From Naumovozyma dairenensis CBS 421 (lineage: Eukaryota; Ascomycota; Saccharomycetes; Saccharomycetales; Saccharomycetaceae): a stretch of 64,000 nt of DNA. Shown in pieces: positions 11,893 to 21,843 of this stretch. Location: assembly GCF_000227115.2 (NCBI RefSeq), contig NC_016481.1, positions 434,001-498,000 on the forward strand. The letters run 5' to 3'. The notes under the pieces were generated by a model that saw nothing but the letters and a program-made list of their open reading frames with translations, was not told the DNA's origin and made no database searches. Every line of letters begins with the position of its first letter. The stretch's first letter is position 1. A program made the position numbers and the translations under genes.

Positions 11893-12631
11893 AATAAAGG
11901 AAAATTTTGTTACTCGGTTTAATATTATTTTATGCTAACTTATAACTATCTCCGAGCAAAGTTAGGAACTAAAGGAGTTTATATTTTAATCTAATCTATG
12001 TATTAATATTATATTTTATAGTGTACAGAATCATTATACACAGCACCGCATGAAAGAAATTAGGCTATGGCTATAGGCATAGTTTTAGTCATAATGCTAA
12101 CTTTTTCAGCCAAAGATATTCAATAGATCAAGTCAAATTGCCATGGATTTATGAAATTTGCTATTCCACGATTTCCCATTTATTACTAAACTGTGGCTCT
12201 AGAAAGCCTATATTTATGAACGGATTCGTCATGAGTCGCTCAGGTAAAGTTCTATGTACAGAAAGGCCATGCTTAGGTTATTCCGTACTTGACTCATCTA
12301 GAAGGAAACCGGGCCGGATTTCTCGAGGCATCGGAGTCACAGGTAATGTCATCTCCCCGCCTGTCAAATACGAGATACGTAATCAACAAGAGCCATGACA
12401 GAAATTCAAAATCGCGGTATTTTAAATTTGGTCGTCGATAAGCTTCATACCGCATGAATTTTTATAATAACTAGATTGTATAAAGGATGGGTAAAAATGG
12501 AACACTACATCTCAAGTCATGTTTCTAGCGTAAAGAATCTACAAGTTTTTAGAGATACAATATAATGAGTATTAATTATATAAATTTTCCTACTACATTC
12601 ATGCACTTACGTATATATTTCAGTTGGAATG
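11893..12631. other. PCL5 upstream region
   Basis: Intergene of 739 bp between the PCL5 start and the TRM5 stop, both minus strand. It contains the Gcn4 site listed separately and a near-match TGAGTCG at 12232-12238. The frame 12138-12398 looks accidental. Confidence 0.55.
12290..12296. promoter_or_regulatory. Gcn4 binding site TGACTCA
   Basis: An exact match to the Gcn4/AP-1 core, 394 bp upstream of the PCL5 ATG. PCL5 is a Gcn4 target in S. cerevisiae, so the site is plausible by function as well as by sequence. A degenerate second copy lies 58 bp closer to the gene. Confidence 0.6.
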
Positions 12632-14131
12632 TTAAGTACTTTTAGAGGCGAATGCGATGGACGCTGGTAATTTAAAACTGACGCAAAACATCGGTTTGGT
12701 TGGTGATACTTTACGTACAAGATGGAAGGATAATGCTTCTTGCGGTAGAACAACAGTAGTCGTTTTCAATGAATTCAGTATCCTTTGGTACACTCTGGAA
12801 TGTAACTCTTCCATTGTAAGATCCTCATCATTGTCATATTTTTCAAAGCAATGAACATGAATCCATGGCATTTTGTTCTTCGTTGTATCAGAAGAATATA
12901 ATCCAATGAAAGACCCGAGGAAATCAATGGCACTATCTGGTAAATTCATGACAAAATGACTAATTTCATTCGGTATGACAACTTCTTTATATAACTTAAC
13001 AGGTTCTGAAGTTCCATCTTCATTCTTCTTGTGTCTCTTCCTCGTAGGTTTGATATTCACGTGAATTTTGCCATTTTCTTCATTATCTATCCATCTCTTC
13101 AATAAAGTAGGTGATTCACGAATAAATTCACCACCATCTAAATTAAATGGTTTAACTAACTGATCTACTTTGTTCAAAGTTATGTTTTCCTTCAAATATT
13201 TGAAACTCTCCGGGTTAAGATCATTCGCTAGGACAATGACATCTTTTTTCCCTGCTGGTACTGCAAATGGACCCACACCCGCAAATACGTCACAAACAAC
13301 TTCACCCATATTGAAATATTTAGTAACTAATCTATCGTGTTCTGTATGTAACCTTGAATTCCAATAAACTTTGCTAAAATCAAACTTAAATGTACAATTA
13401 GATTCCTTTTGCTCCACAATTAAGTTATCAACATTACCAGCGATAACTTTCATTGGGAATGTTCTAAACTTAGTAGCAATGGAACTGACTTTATCAACTA
13501 CACATTCAATTTTATGATTCTTATCTAAGATAACTTGGCCAATCAACGCATCGAAAGGCTTAAATTCAGCACGAAGATTCAAGTGAGCAATGTGGCCCGT
13601 TACAGTGAACCCAGTTGGTATTTCTTCCAAATGATCTTCTGGTAAAACAGCTCTCAATATATCTTCTGCTCTCCAATAGTCGTAATTTAACAGGTATTCG
13701 TAATTCAGGATTTCTGCTTGGGTTTCTCTCAAAAATTCTACGGCCTCAGGAGATAAAACACTAGAAACATCATCTTTCTTAGTGATTGAGTCCGTTAATA
13801 GGACTCCCTTAGTAATAATTCCGTTATCGCAGGCGAGTGTCTTGCCATCATCTGGGGAGATATCTTTAGTTTGTTCTAATTTGACCACATGTGGAATTCT
13901 CGGAACTCTTAAGATATAACCTTTGAATTTTTTAGAGAATATACTAATATTCTTTAAATCAGGGAATTTCACGGCACATAATGGGATCCTCTTGATGAAA
14001 AAGGACCTGTCTAATGTCGTCATTTGACGATTTATTGGTGGATCATATTTTCCTGTACTCATTTTTCGCAGTTGGGGTATGAAAGATAGTTTATTTCTGG
14101 ATTGTTTTTTTAGGATGTTTACAAGAAACAT
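12632..14131 (-). CDS. TRM5: tRNA (guanine37-N1)-methyltransferase
   Basis: The frame can extend to 14164 but the first ATG is at 14129-14131, giving 499 residues. The SAM-binding Rossmann fold is seen in DVFAGVGPFAVPAGKK and NDLNPESFKYLKENI, and the later motif NLPDSAIDFLG matches the catalytic NLP. The product makes m1G37 in cytosolic and mitochondrial tRNAs. The first 23 residues are basic, hydroxylated and lack acidic residues, like a mitochondrial presequence. A second ATG (14060-14062, MSTGKYDPP) begins the region conserved with the cytosolic form, so two start sites probably serve two compartments, as in S. cerevisiae. It is divergent from RRP4. Confidence 0.95.
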   Translation of the reverse strand: MFLVNILKKQSRNKLSFIPQLRKMSTGKYDPPINRQMTTLDRSFFIKRIPLCAVKFPDLKNISIFSKKFKGYILRVPRIPHVVKLEQTKDISPDDGKTLACDNGIITKGVLLTDSITKKDDVSSVLSPEAVEFLRETQAEILNYEYLLNYDYWRAEDILRAVLPEDHLEEIPTGFTVTGHIAHLNLRAEFKPFDALIGQVILDKNHKIECVVDKVSSIATKFRTFPMKVIAGNVDNLIVEQKESNCTFKFDFSKVYWNSRLHTEHDRLVTKYFNMGEVVCDVFAGVGPFAVPAGKKDVIVLANDLNPESFKYLKENITLNKVDQLVKPFNLDGGEFIRESPTLLKRWIDNEENGKIHVNIKPTRKRHKKNEDGTSEPVKLYKEVVIPNEISHFVMNLPDSAIDFLGSFIGLYSSDTTKNKMPWIHVHCFEKYDNDEDLTMEELHSRVYQRILNSLKTTTVVLPQEALSFHLVRKVSPTKPMFCVSFKLPASIAFASKST

Positions 14132-14446
14132 CCACTTATTAGGAGTTATATAATGAACCAACAAGACTGAATTGATTCAATGGGAACAGCTTTTTTTGGC
14201 GATGATCCTCACTAGCTATTCGAGATTTTTCAGTTATTTTTGAATTTTCGATAAATTTTCTGAAAAACTTTGGAATTTTGACGTTTTTTGCACGTGTTGG
14301 AAAATTTTGTTAAAAGAAACAGATTCGTTGGATAATTCAATAAGTAACCTGCCAGGAAATCGATGAGTTATAGAAGGATCTAGTCTCATTCTTAACTACG
14401 TATGCTTGTAGGATAAGAGAGCCAAAATCAAGATCCAATTCTGAAA
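14132..14446. promoter_or_regulatory. Shared TRM5-RRP4 divergent promoter
   Basis: A 315-bp intergene between divergent RNA-processing genes. It holds a PAC-like element TCGATGAGTT (14360-14369), a weaker GCGATGATC (14200-14208) and RRPE-like GATTTTTCAG (14224-14233) and GAAAATTTT. PAC/RRPE pairs mark ribosome-biogenesis promoters in yeast. The matches are imperfect, so this is suggestive only. Confidence 0.4.
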
Positions 14447-15541
14447 ATGTCAGGTGTTATAAGCGTGGTGAAAAGGCATGGTGATTTCCAATATTCTGTG
14501 GATAGTACGAATATTCAAAATGACGAAGATGAAGATATTTCCATGTCCGATGTCGATATCGCTGATAGAAAATTATCAAAAGATAATGATAATGAATCAG
14601 GGCTCCAAATTGTTACTCCCGGTGAATTAGTTACAGATGATCCAATCTGGATGAGAGGGCATGGGACATACTTTTTAGATAATATGACATATTCTTCTGT
14701 CGCAGGGGCAGTTTCTAGAGTTAATAGATTGTTATCGGTTATTCCTTTAAAAAGTCGTTATTCTCCAGAGACAGGTGATCATATTGTTGGTAGAGTTGCA
14801 GAGGTCGGGAATAAGAGATGGAGAGTTGATATTGGTGGGAAACAACATGCAATCCTAATGTTAGGGTCCGTCAATTTACCTGGTGGGATATTACGAAGAA
14901 AATCTGAAAGTGATGAATTACAAATGAGAAGTTTCTTGAAAGAAGGTGATTTACTAAATGCAGAAGTCCAATCTCTTTTCCAAGACGGTAGTGCATCCTT
15001 ACATACTAGATCTTTGAAATACGGTAAATTAAGAAACGGTATGTTTTGTCAAGTACCCAGTTCATTAATTGTTAGGTCGAAAAATCATACACATAATCTA
15101 CCTGGTAATATCACTGTAGTATTGGGTGTGAACGGGTTTATATGGTTGAGGAAGACTTCACAGATGGACTTGGTAAGAGATGCACCACCAGGTGGTAGTA
15201 CAGGAGCAACTTCATCTCAACGGTCTACTGCAGGCCCTACAGGTGCTGTTTCGTTGAATCCATCAATTACACGGTTAGAAGAAGAATCTTCTTGGCAGAT
15301 TTATTCTGACGAAAATGATCCAACTATTTCAAGTAATATAAGGAAAACCATTTGTCGTTACGCAAATGTAATAAAAGCTTTAGCATTTTGCGAAATTGGC
15401 ATTACCCAAGAACGTGTCATAAGTGCATATGAAGCTAGTATGGCATATCCAAATGTCGGTTCTTTAATTGAAAGAGAAACCATGGAATCAATTGGACATG
15501 ATGTGCTCAACGTAGAAAAAATGAGAGGTAACGCTAATTAA
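14447..15541 (+). CDS. RRP4: Exosome cap subunit Rrp4
   Basis: A 364-residue protein. It has an N-terminal domain after an acidic stretch, a central S1 fold (GDHIVGRVAEVGNKRWRVDIG) and a C-terminal KH domain with the GxNG loop as LGVNGFIWLRK. Rrp4 is one of three S1/KH cap proteins of the nuclear and cytoplasmic RNA exosome and helps funnel RNA to the catalytic subunits. A Gly/Thr/Ser-rich insertion (about 245-270, GGSTGATSSQRSTAGPTGAV) follows the KH GxNG loop and looks species-specific. The start ATG at 14447 matches the family N-terminus. Synteny with TRM5 and DYS1 is conserved. Exosome subunit RRP45 is 5 kb downstream. Confidence 0.95.
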   Translation: MSGVISVVKRHGDFQYSVDSTNIQNDEDEDISMSDVDIADRKLSKDNDNESGLQIVTPGELVTDDPIWMRGHGTYFLDNMTYSSVAGAVSRVNRLLSVIPLKSRYSPETGDHIVGRVAEVGNKRWRVDIGGKQHAILMLGSVNLPGGILRRKSESDELQMRSFLKEGDLLNAEVQSLFQDGSASLHTRSLKYGKLRNGMFCQVPSSLIVRSKNHTHNLPGNITVVLGVNGFIWLRKTSQMDLVRDAPPGGSTGATSSQRSTAGPTGAVSLNPSITRLEEESSWQIYSDENDPTISSNIRKTICRYANVIKALAFCEIGITQERVISAYEASMAYPNVGSLIERETMESIGHDVLNVEKMRGNAN

Positions 15542-15826
15542 GAAGCGAAAGATTGAATTCTGATAGAATGTGCATATTCAAATAACTCTACATCATATTG
15601 TATACTAGTTAATAAAATAATTTGAATTATGCTTTTCACAATGTTCTGGAGGAATAGCAATGAAGAGGGCGGCACCATTCAACTTTGAGATAATATGTAA
15701 CGTTACATTATTTGTCTATATAAAGTCTAAAAATTGTTAGAAGTCATTATATATCTATATCGTAATAAAATAAATAGCATCATTTTTTTACTGAGAAAAG
15801 TTTCATAAAAGATCATACCTAAGTTC

Positions 15827-16990
15827 CTAATCTTTGTTATTCTTTAATGGTTTGCCATTAGCAAAAGTAGCGGCAACGATCAGTGGCCAAACGATGGTAA
15901 CATCGGCGTACACCTTAACAGATTCAGCTTCCACTTTAATCTTACCCCAAGAGACAGCTTCATCTGGTCTAGCACCGGCATCAGAACCATCGAATTCTTG
16001 ACCGGTATTGATATAGACGGCATAATCGGCACCATTTCTCATCAAACAAGCATTGGCGATATGATGTTTGATCAAACCACCACCTAAAATAAGCATACCT
16101 GCCTTAGAGGCTTCCATAGACATTGAATTGATCTTACGGATATCAGCAACAATATCTAATCTCAGTTGCTTTGGGGAAGCTTTGAAGGTATGGAAGAATA
16201 ACATATCACCAATAGAACCATCAGTAAGGGATGGACAAAAAACAGGAATGTTGTTCTTATGAGCCCAATATAGAACAGAAGTTTCATCGTTAATTTCCTT
16301 ACCAATACGGTTGATGAATTTGGAAGGAGTCCAAATTGGCGTATTAAGATCTTGGTTAGCTTCCAAACAATCAGCTCCATGTTCCTTAACGTAAGCATCT
16401 TGTTCTTCTAACATGGTATCTAAAATCGGAACAATCCATTCTTCGAATTTACAATAATTATCGTTTGGTACCAACAAATTACCAATACGGTTCATACCTT
16501 GATCACGTAATTTGCTACCTTTCAAAGAGAATTCACCCATGTAAGTCGGAGCCAGACATTTAATGATATCTTCTTCAATACCACCAGCAGAGGTAACAAT
16601 AGCGTCCACCATCTTATGTTGAACCAAATATCTTAAAGTTTCTCTTAACCCGGAACTAATCAAATTAGAAGTATAACCCATAAAGATAGTTGTTTTTTGG
16701 AACCCATTTTCATCAAATGAACCTTTCTTATCATGATCCTCTAATTCATCGATATGTTTACCTCTCCATGATCTCATATTATCGATGATATCGCAGGCTT
16801 TACCTAGAGAACTAGCTTGGAACCCCATCCTCTTCATCGCTTCAACCAAGTCCGAAGCTCTCATATCAGTAGCATTTTCCTTAGAATAATCAATACCTTC
16901 TACTTTGACGAAGTCATCTGGGACTGGGACGGATTCCTTTAGGACGGCATCTTGTAAGATCTCTGGTAGTTTATCGTTGATGTTAGACAT
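15827..16990 (-). CDS. DYS1: Deoxyhypusine synthase
   Basis: A 387-residue protein, collinear with yeast Dys1 from the first residues ([16 protein letters not shown]). The NAD-dependent core is intact, including the active-site segment [11 protein letters not shown] whose Lys forms the enzyme-imine intermediate, and [10 protein letters not shown] in the first half. It transfers the aminobutyl group of spermidine to a lysine of eIF5A, the first step of hypusine formation; it is cytosolic and essential. Codon use is strongly biased (AGA, TTG, GGT), in keeping with high expression. It lies between RRP4 and HTD2 as in S. cerevisiae. Confidence 0.97.
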   Translation of the reverse strand: MSNINDKLPEILQDAVLKESVPVPDDFVKVEGIDYSKENATDMRASDLVEAMKRMGFQASSLGKACDIIDNMRSWRGKHIDELEDHDKKGSFDENGFQKTTIFMGYTSNLISSGLRETLRYLVQHKMVDAIVTSAGGIEEDIIKCLAPTYMGEFSLKGSKLRDQGMNRIGNLLVPNDNYCKFEEWIVPILDTMLEEQDAYVKEHGADCLEANQDLNTPIWTPSKFINRIGKEINDETSVLYWAHKNNIPVFCPSLTDGSIGDMLFFHTFKASPKQLRLDIVADIRKINSMSMEASKAGMLILGGGLIKHHIANACLMRNGADYAVYINTGQEFDGSDAGARPDEAVSWGKIKVEAESVKVYADVTIVWPLIVAATFANGKPLKNNKD

Positions 16991-17271
16991 TATCTCTTAC
17001 TGTGAACGTAACGTGTCTTGCTTAATTTCTCGAGGAAAACCCTATGATCAATGTCAACGAGAGTAAACTTGTGTCTTGAACGTAAGAGTTCCCCATAGCT
17101 TATATAACATAAGAAGGTAAGTAATACTTTACGTACTTTAAATAAGCTCCTTAAGCTTTTGACAGCAACCGGCGTAGAAGCAGACGGAACAAAGTGCGGA
17201 AGTAACAAAGCGAACATCTCGGAAAGGAAAATTTTTTCAAAAAGAGCTTCCTCTATTATGGAGTGGATCTA

Positions 17272-18147
17272 TTATAATAACAGTGGTCCACTAGTATTGG
17301 TGATGACCTCGATCTCAGCTGAAAGATAGGTTTTATCTAGAGAATCCACAGGTACCATCCATAACTTATACTTGCCCTCTGCATTGTCCAAGAGTAGTAT
17401 ATCAACTTTAGTCTCTGGATAGATCGGTGAGCTATGTTTATATTTAACGTTTCTTATTGAAGTGGCTGTACCCTTAAAATATACATCTGCAAACTTCAAC
17501 ATAACCTGAAGTGAAAACGGACCTTGAACAATGATATCTTTATAACCTTCTATCTCTTGAGAATATTGACTGTCCAAATGGATTCTATGAGGGTTAGAGG
17601 TTAAGTAACTATAACTAATGATATCTTCTCGTTTAAACCTAAAGGTACCTATTTTCTTACTCGAGGATGGGGTATTGGAGGATATAAGACGGGTTTTGCC
17701 ATCCGATGGCTCCGTATTAGTATATAGTAGCGTTCTTAACTCAGTAATGAATGGTTTATTGCTTACGGAAGGCATTAAGATATTCCTGTTTATACAAACA
17801 AAAGTGTCCTTATTCTTCTTTTTAACGAACTTTATCGTTTCTATGCACTGTCCGTCAATATCTAAAGGAATTGACGAATTATGGTTTGTTATATGACCTT
17901 GAACCCATAACCTCCTCGTATATAGTAATTCAGATCTATTCAGAAGGGAGGAGGGTGTTTGATGTGTAAAGTAACCATCTCTATCTAATCGTGTTGTTTG
18001 TAGAGAATTGAAGAATAACAAGTGATCGCCAATTTTCAAAGAAGATATATTTATATCTAATTCCGGAAGTTGAGGCCTGATCAGTTGAAGAAACTTCCAT
18101 ATTTGACTTCTACTTGTTTTATCTTTCAATAACCACGTATTAAGCAT
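17272..18147 (-). CDS. HTD2: Mitochondrial 3-hydroxyacyl-thioester dehydratase
   Basis: A 291-residue protein. The C-terminal half carries a hydratase-2 signature: FKREDIISYSYLTSNPHRIH then IVQGPFSLQVML, in which the Asn-Pro-x-x-x-His stretch belongs to the hot-dog active site. Htd2 dehydrates 3-hydroxyacyl-ACP in mitochondrial type II fatty-acid synthesis, needed for lipoate. The N-terminus is hydrophobic and basic without acidic residues for the first 20 or so positions (MLNTWLLKDKTSRSQIWK has one Asp), consistent with import. The identification rests on that motif plus position next to DYS1 (YHR068W-YHR067W). The sequence is otherwise fast-evolving. Confidence 0.85.
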   Translation of the reverse strand: MLNTWLLKDKTSRSQIWKFLQLIRPQLPELDINISSLKIGDHLLFFNSLQTTRLDRDGYFTHQTPSSLLNRSELLYTRRLWVQGHITNHNSSIPLDIDGQCIETIKFVKKKNKDTFVCINRNILMPSVSNKPFITELRTLLYTNTEPSDGKTRLISSNTPSSSKKIGTFRFKREDIISYSYLTSNPHRIHLDSQYSQEIEGYKDIIVQGPFSLQVMLKFADVYFKGTATSIRNVKYKHSSPIYPETKVDILLLDNAEGKYKLWMVPVDSLDKTYLSAEIEVITNTSGPLLL

Positions 18148-18494
18148 CTTTTCTTCACATTTTTTTTGCTATCTTCCATAACCGTCTGTAAAAATAAATG
18201 TAAGATTTAAAGTTAGTATGAAATTAAGAAGCTTTAAGTGGTCTAGAACGGCCCCGCAATTTTTATGTACACCTCTCCAATATAGGAATTGAACTGTACA
18301 TCATAAAGCTATTGAAATATAAGTCTTTAATCTTTGTTTATCGTGTGAGATTATTACTAGTTGCTCACATTGATATGTTCATTTTAATATAATCACCTTA
18401 TACGCATATATAGATTCTACTTAGTCAATAAATACCCATTGTTCACGATCGTTATATGATAATATGAGATATTCAAAGCCAATCGCCTCATCTA
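18148..18494. other. HTD2 upstream / TFB1 3' intergene
   Basis: 347 bp, AT-rich. No gene or repeat recognised. In S. cerevisiae the neighbours here would be SSF1 and RRP3, neither of which is present. Confidence 0.5.
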
Positions 18495-20300
18495 TCAACT
18501 TGCTTGCTCAAGTAAACTGTCATATTTTTTTATTGCAGTAGTAATAGAATGGAGAATAGGATTCAAATATGCTTCACAAGTTTCGGCCATTTCTTGGCTA
18601 TCTCCTTGACGAACATCGTGGAATAATTCTTTTAGCTTATCCATACAATCCTTCAAATTGTTATAAAGTTTCTTAACTGTAGAAGCTCTTTTGGCAAGAC
18701 CACTTTGGAAATGTATATAGAAATGTTTCAAGAATTCACAACACGTACTATGCAATATTCTACAACTTTCCAAAAGATCAGGCGGTATCGTCGAGCTAGC
18801 TTCTATTTCATCTGTCCTATTCCCGACAAATGCCCCCATCAAAGAGTCCACAGTATTATGCTTTGCCTGTTTTGCATTAGTCTTAACTGCGCTGTTTATT
18901 CTCTTACTGATTTCGCTACTAGTAGAATCATCTGGGATCATTTTACTTAAATCCAAAGTATTTATAAGAGAATTCAAAACCGTCGATATTTCTTGTTTGA
19001 CAGCATCAGAGTCAAATGCACCTTTCTTATTTACTACATCACCGTCATTTGTGGAAGAGCTCGTCTCTTTATCACGTCGTGTCTTCAAATGCACCAAAGC
19101 ATAATCTGCATGATAGGTTGCATTCAAATCATGTATCTCTAGGTTTTCTCGTTCCTCTTTTTCAGGATCTTCTTGTTGCAGAGTGGACCTCGAATATTCT
19201 GTTTCCAAAGCCATCACCATTTTCTCACTTAGTCTATTCATTCCCTTTAATATATCGACTGTGCCATCGTTATTCCCATTAATATCAACACCAGGCTGCA
19301 TGGTAAAATCAGGTTTATTCCCAAATTTCACAGGATCATCTTGTTTATTCCCATCAATATCAATGAATTTTTGAACCGGATGAGTTAGCTTGATATCATC
19401 TTGTCTATCATATTCTTGATCAAGAGTTAAATATCGATCAATAATTACATCACCTCTATCATTTTGCATGATTTTTTCACCCCTCAATTTTCTAAATAAT
19501 TTGGAAGAGAAAAATCTTGCCCAAAATTCCGGTTCTTTGAAATTTTTTGGAACATTATCATCATATGCTTTCTTTACAATCGGATAATTTTCGAAAATAC
19601 TATAAATTTTCTCTCTTGATAGATTAACGTTAACTTTGTTTTCAGAAGATGCGACAGGTTTAATCGTTGATAAGACATTATAAGGCCCAATTTTTTGAGA
19701 GGTTGATAATGCAAAGGCTCTCAACAGAGGAATACGCGTTGACCAAAATTCATCAGCAAGTAAACCAGAATGTATAACAGTTTCCTGAAAAGTTTTCATT
19801 AAATTCTTATTATTTTTCAGCAAAGATTGTTGTAATTTTAAATTCGTTAATAGTTTTGCTTTTGATAGAGAGTCATCTAATTTAGCAGTATTAATAAGAG
19901 GAGCTGAGATTTGCTTCTCGTTTGCCATATCACTTTTTCTTTTCTCTTCATATAACTCATCATCTTTGTAACGGGAGATGATCAACTGTAAAGTAGTTTT
20001 GATATTATCCATGACAGTCCTATTATTAAATGAAAACATATGTGTCTGAGGTTTCGGTGGAGCCTCATTACCTTCATTGTCTTTCACTTTTTTATTTTCA
20101 TCAACTTTTGACATTAATCTTAACATCATCTTTTCACTGGTAACAGGGGTAGCTTGCAGTTTATCAATACCATCTAGAATGATTGTATGTGTCTTATCCC
20201 CATCGGTTGATCTCCATATTAGTTCAGCAGGTGAGGCATCCTCATTGATTGTTATAATACCAGAGACTTTTTTGAAAGTGGCTGCTCCTGAATGGGACAT
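18495..20300 (-). CDS. TFB1: TFIIH core subunit Tfb1 (p62)
   Basis: A 601-residue protein. The N-terminal PH-like domain (about 1-115, beginning MSHSGAATFKKVSGIITI) is the known binding site for acidic activators, Rad4 and Rad2 in the family. Two BSD-type helical repeats follow, with characteristic aromatic motifs LLADEFWSTR (about 188) and EPEFWARFFSSKLFR (about 260). A helical C-terminus closes the protein. It acts in transcription initiation and nucleotide excision repair. In S. cerevisiae TFB1 (YDR311W) lies on the sister segment of chromosome IV. Here it is next to HTD2, so this lineage kept the copy on the other track. Confidence 0.95.
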   Translation of the reverse strand: MSHSGAATFKKVSGIITINEDASPAELIWRSTDGDKTHTIILDGIDKLQATPVTSEKMMLRLMSKVDENKKVKDNEGNEAPPKPQTHMFSFNNRTVMDNIKTTLQLIISRYKDDELYEEKRKSDMANEKQISAPLINTAKLDDSLSKAKLLTNLKLQQSLLKNNKNLMKTFQETVIHSGLLADEFWSTRIPLLRAFALSTSQKIGPYNVLSTIKPVASSENKVNVNLSREKIYSIFENYPIVKKAYDDNVPKNFKEPEFWARFFSSKLFRKLRGEKIMQNDRGDVIIDRYLTLDQEYDRQDDIKLTHPVQKFIDIDGNKQDDPVKFGNKPDFTMQPGVDINGNNDGTVDILKGMNRLSEKMVMALETEYSRSTLQQEDPEKEERENLEIHDLNATYHADYALVHLKTRRDKETSSSTNDGDVVNKKGAFDSDAVKQEISTVLNSLINTLDLSKMIPDDSTSSEISKRINSAVKTNAKQAKHNTVDSLMGAFVGNRTDEIEASSTIPPDLLESCRILHSTCCEFLKHFYIHFQSGLAKRASTVKKLYNNLKDCMDKLKELFHDVRQGDSQEMAETCEAYLNPILHSITTAIKKYDSLLEQAS

Positions 20301-20613
20301 TGGTCTAAAAAAATGATTTCAAGGACCTGAATACGGTTATTCTATAACCTTTCTTCACCTTTAGATTACTGAACTAAGATCGCGTTACTTAGAGAAGGTT
20401 TCACTTGTTGGAATTATATGTACGCTTGCAGATTTTATGATTTTTAGGTCCCGCGAATACATTCAAAGACCTCGATAGCCAGGATGGTCGAGAAGCACCT
20501 TACGAATAAATATATATATATATATTTAAAGGAAAAATATAACATCTAAATGCTAATATTATTATTGAATAAAGAATGCTATATGGCTATTTTTCGCCTA
20601 TTTACAACAGATA
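20301..20613. other. TFB1 upstream / RRP45 3' intergene
   Basis: 313 bp with a TA microsatellite at 20511-20525. No gene recognised. Confidence 0.5.
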
Positions 20614-21534
20614 TTATGAAGTTTCACGGGCATTTTCTGAAGTAAGCAAATCAGCAAACTTATTCCTGCGTTTTTCATCCTTCTTTAACACGTACGTGAT
20701 TTTATCTGTGATTTCCTCCGTAATAGCGTACGCTTTACGACAACATTCCATCAAAGATAATGCATCCATTGGAAGGCCACCTGCCTTCGAGACTTGTACT
20801 ACTTCCCTATTTTTATTTAAAGTTACTGTCAAAACACCATCTCTTAGCAGCTCTTCTTTTAATGTGGCGTCAATGATGGTAATTTCTGCATTTGTATCAC
20901 CTTTTATATTCTCTTCAGTATCCATGGGATTGAAGAAGGAGAATGTGACACAGATTGGTACATGTAATATACCTAAAGGTACAGGTTCTCTTTCATCGAC
21001 GGGATGCATTATCACCTGTTCTCCGTGGACAGTAATATCAGGTTTCCTAAAATGCAGTAGACCGGCCATGACCGCAATACACGAGGCATCGATAAATCCA
21101 CCATCGCAATTCAAGAAATGAACGTCTGCTCTAACTGCCCAACATTTACTGCCCGCAACAATACATAAACCTTCAATGTCTAAAGCCCCTGATCTTCTCA
21201 CAGCTTTTTCAATAATTCTTGCAATCAGCACTTCATCTTCGTTTGTATTGTTCCCATTTTCAAATTGTGGTCCAGCCATTGGAGAATTCTCGGTCGATAT
21301 TAAAAATAAACCTTCAAATGGCCTATCTTCATATGGTTGAGTGATTTGACAACTGATTCTACAGTGAACTTTAGTTTTGCCCATTTCTATAGTAACATCA
21401 CCGTATTCGTCACCAAATGCGATTTTAACATCACGAAATTGACTAAATGAACGTCCATCAAGTCTATAATTTTGCCTTAGTGCTTCAAGTAAAAATTTTG
21501 ATTCTGAATTGGAAATCTCTATTTCTTTCGCCAT
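20614..21534 (-). CDS. RRP45: Exosome ring subunit Rrp45
   Basis: A 306-residue RNase PH-fold protein. Family features are YRLDGRSFSQFRDVKIAFG near residue 28, GKTKVHCRISCQITQPYEDRP near 53, and the segment RADVHFLNCDGGFIDASCIAVMAG that holds the RNase PH core. Eukaryotic ring subunits have lost catalysis and form the six-member exosome barrel. ATG at 21532-21534 gives MAKEIEISNSE, similar to the yeast start. In S. cerevisiae RRP45 is YDR280W and is not next to TFB1 or RPP1, so it marks a rearrangement breakpoint here. Confidence 0.95.
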   Translation of the reverse strand: MAKEIEISNSESKFLLEALRQNYRLDGRSFSQFRDVKIAFGDEYGDVTIEMGKTKVHCRISCQITQPYEDRPFEGLFLISTENSPMAGPQFENGNNTNEDEVLIARIIEKAVRRSGALDIEGLCIVAGSKCWAVRADVHFLNCDGGFIDASCIAVMAGLLHFRKPDITVHGEQVIMHPVDEREPVPLGILHVPICVTFSFFNPMDTEENIKGDTNAEITIIDATLKEELLRDGVLTVTLNKNREVVQVSKAGGLPMDALSLMECCRKAYAITEEITDKITYVLKKDEKRRNKFADLLTSENARETS

Positions 21535-21843
21535 ATTTCGTTGGTAATGCTGATTTCTAAAAAGACGGATTATTTGCTCGAAAATAATATAATATCAATG
21601 CCTTGATAAACCTTATATTGTTATTGGTAACTTAATTGCTTTCTATTTTACCATTCATTAAGCTATTTATTATAATTAAAAGTTATCTCATCTCTAAAAT
21701 TACTACAAATTTTCCAATCTCGTTGAAAGTGATTGCTTAATTATGCGGTGTGAGGTTGTTATAGATGATGCCGAAACAAGTTTTGATAATGAATAAATAT
21801 AGTCTATAAAGAGTGTCACAGTACACATTCTAATAGTCTCATA
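21535..21843. other. RRP45 upstream / RPP1 3' intergene
   Basis: 309 bp, AT-rich, no gene seen. It lies at or near the left breakpoint of the inverted block described in the findings. Confidence 0.45.

Noticed and set aside
12138..12398. 86-codon ORF upstream of PCL5
   Set aside because: It crosses the Gcn4 sites of the promoter, runs opposite to PCL5 and resembles nothing known.
20576..21121. 181-codon plus-strand frame opposite RRP45
   Set aside because: It lies antisense within the well-conserved RRP45 gene and has no recognisable similarity; a shadow frame.
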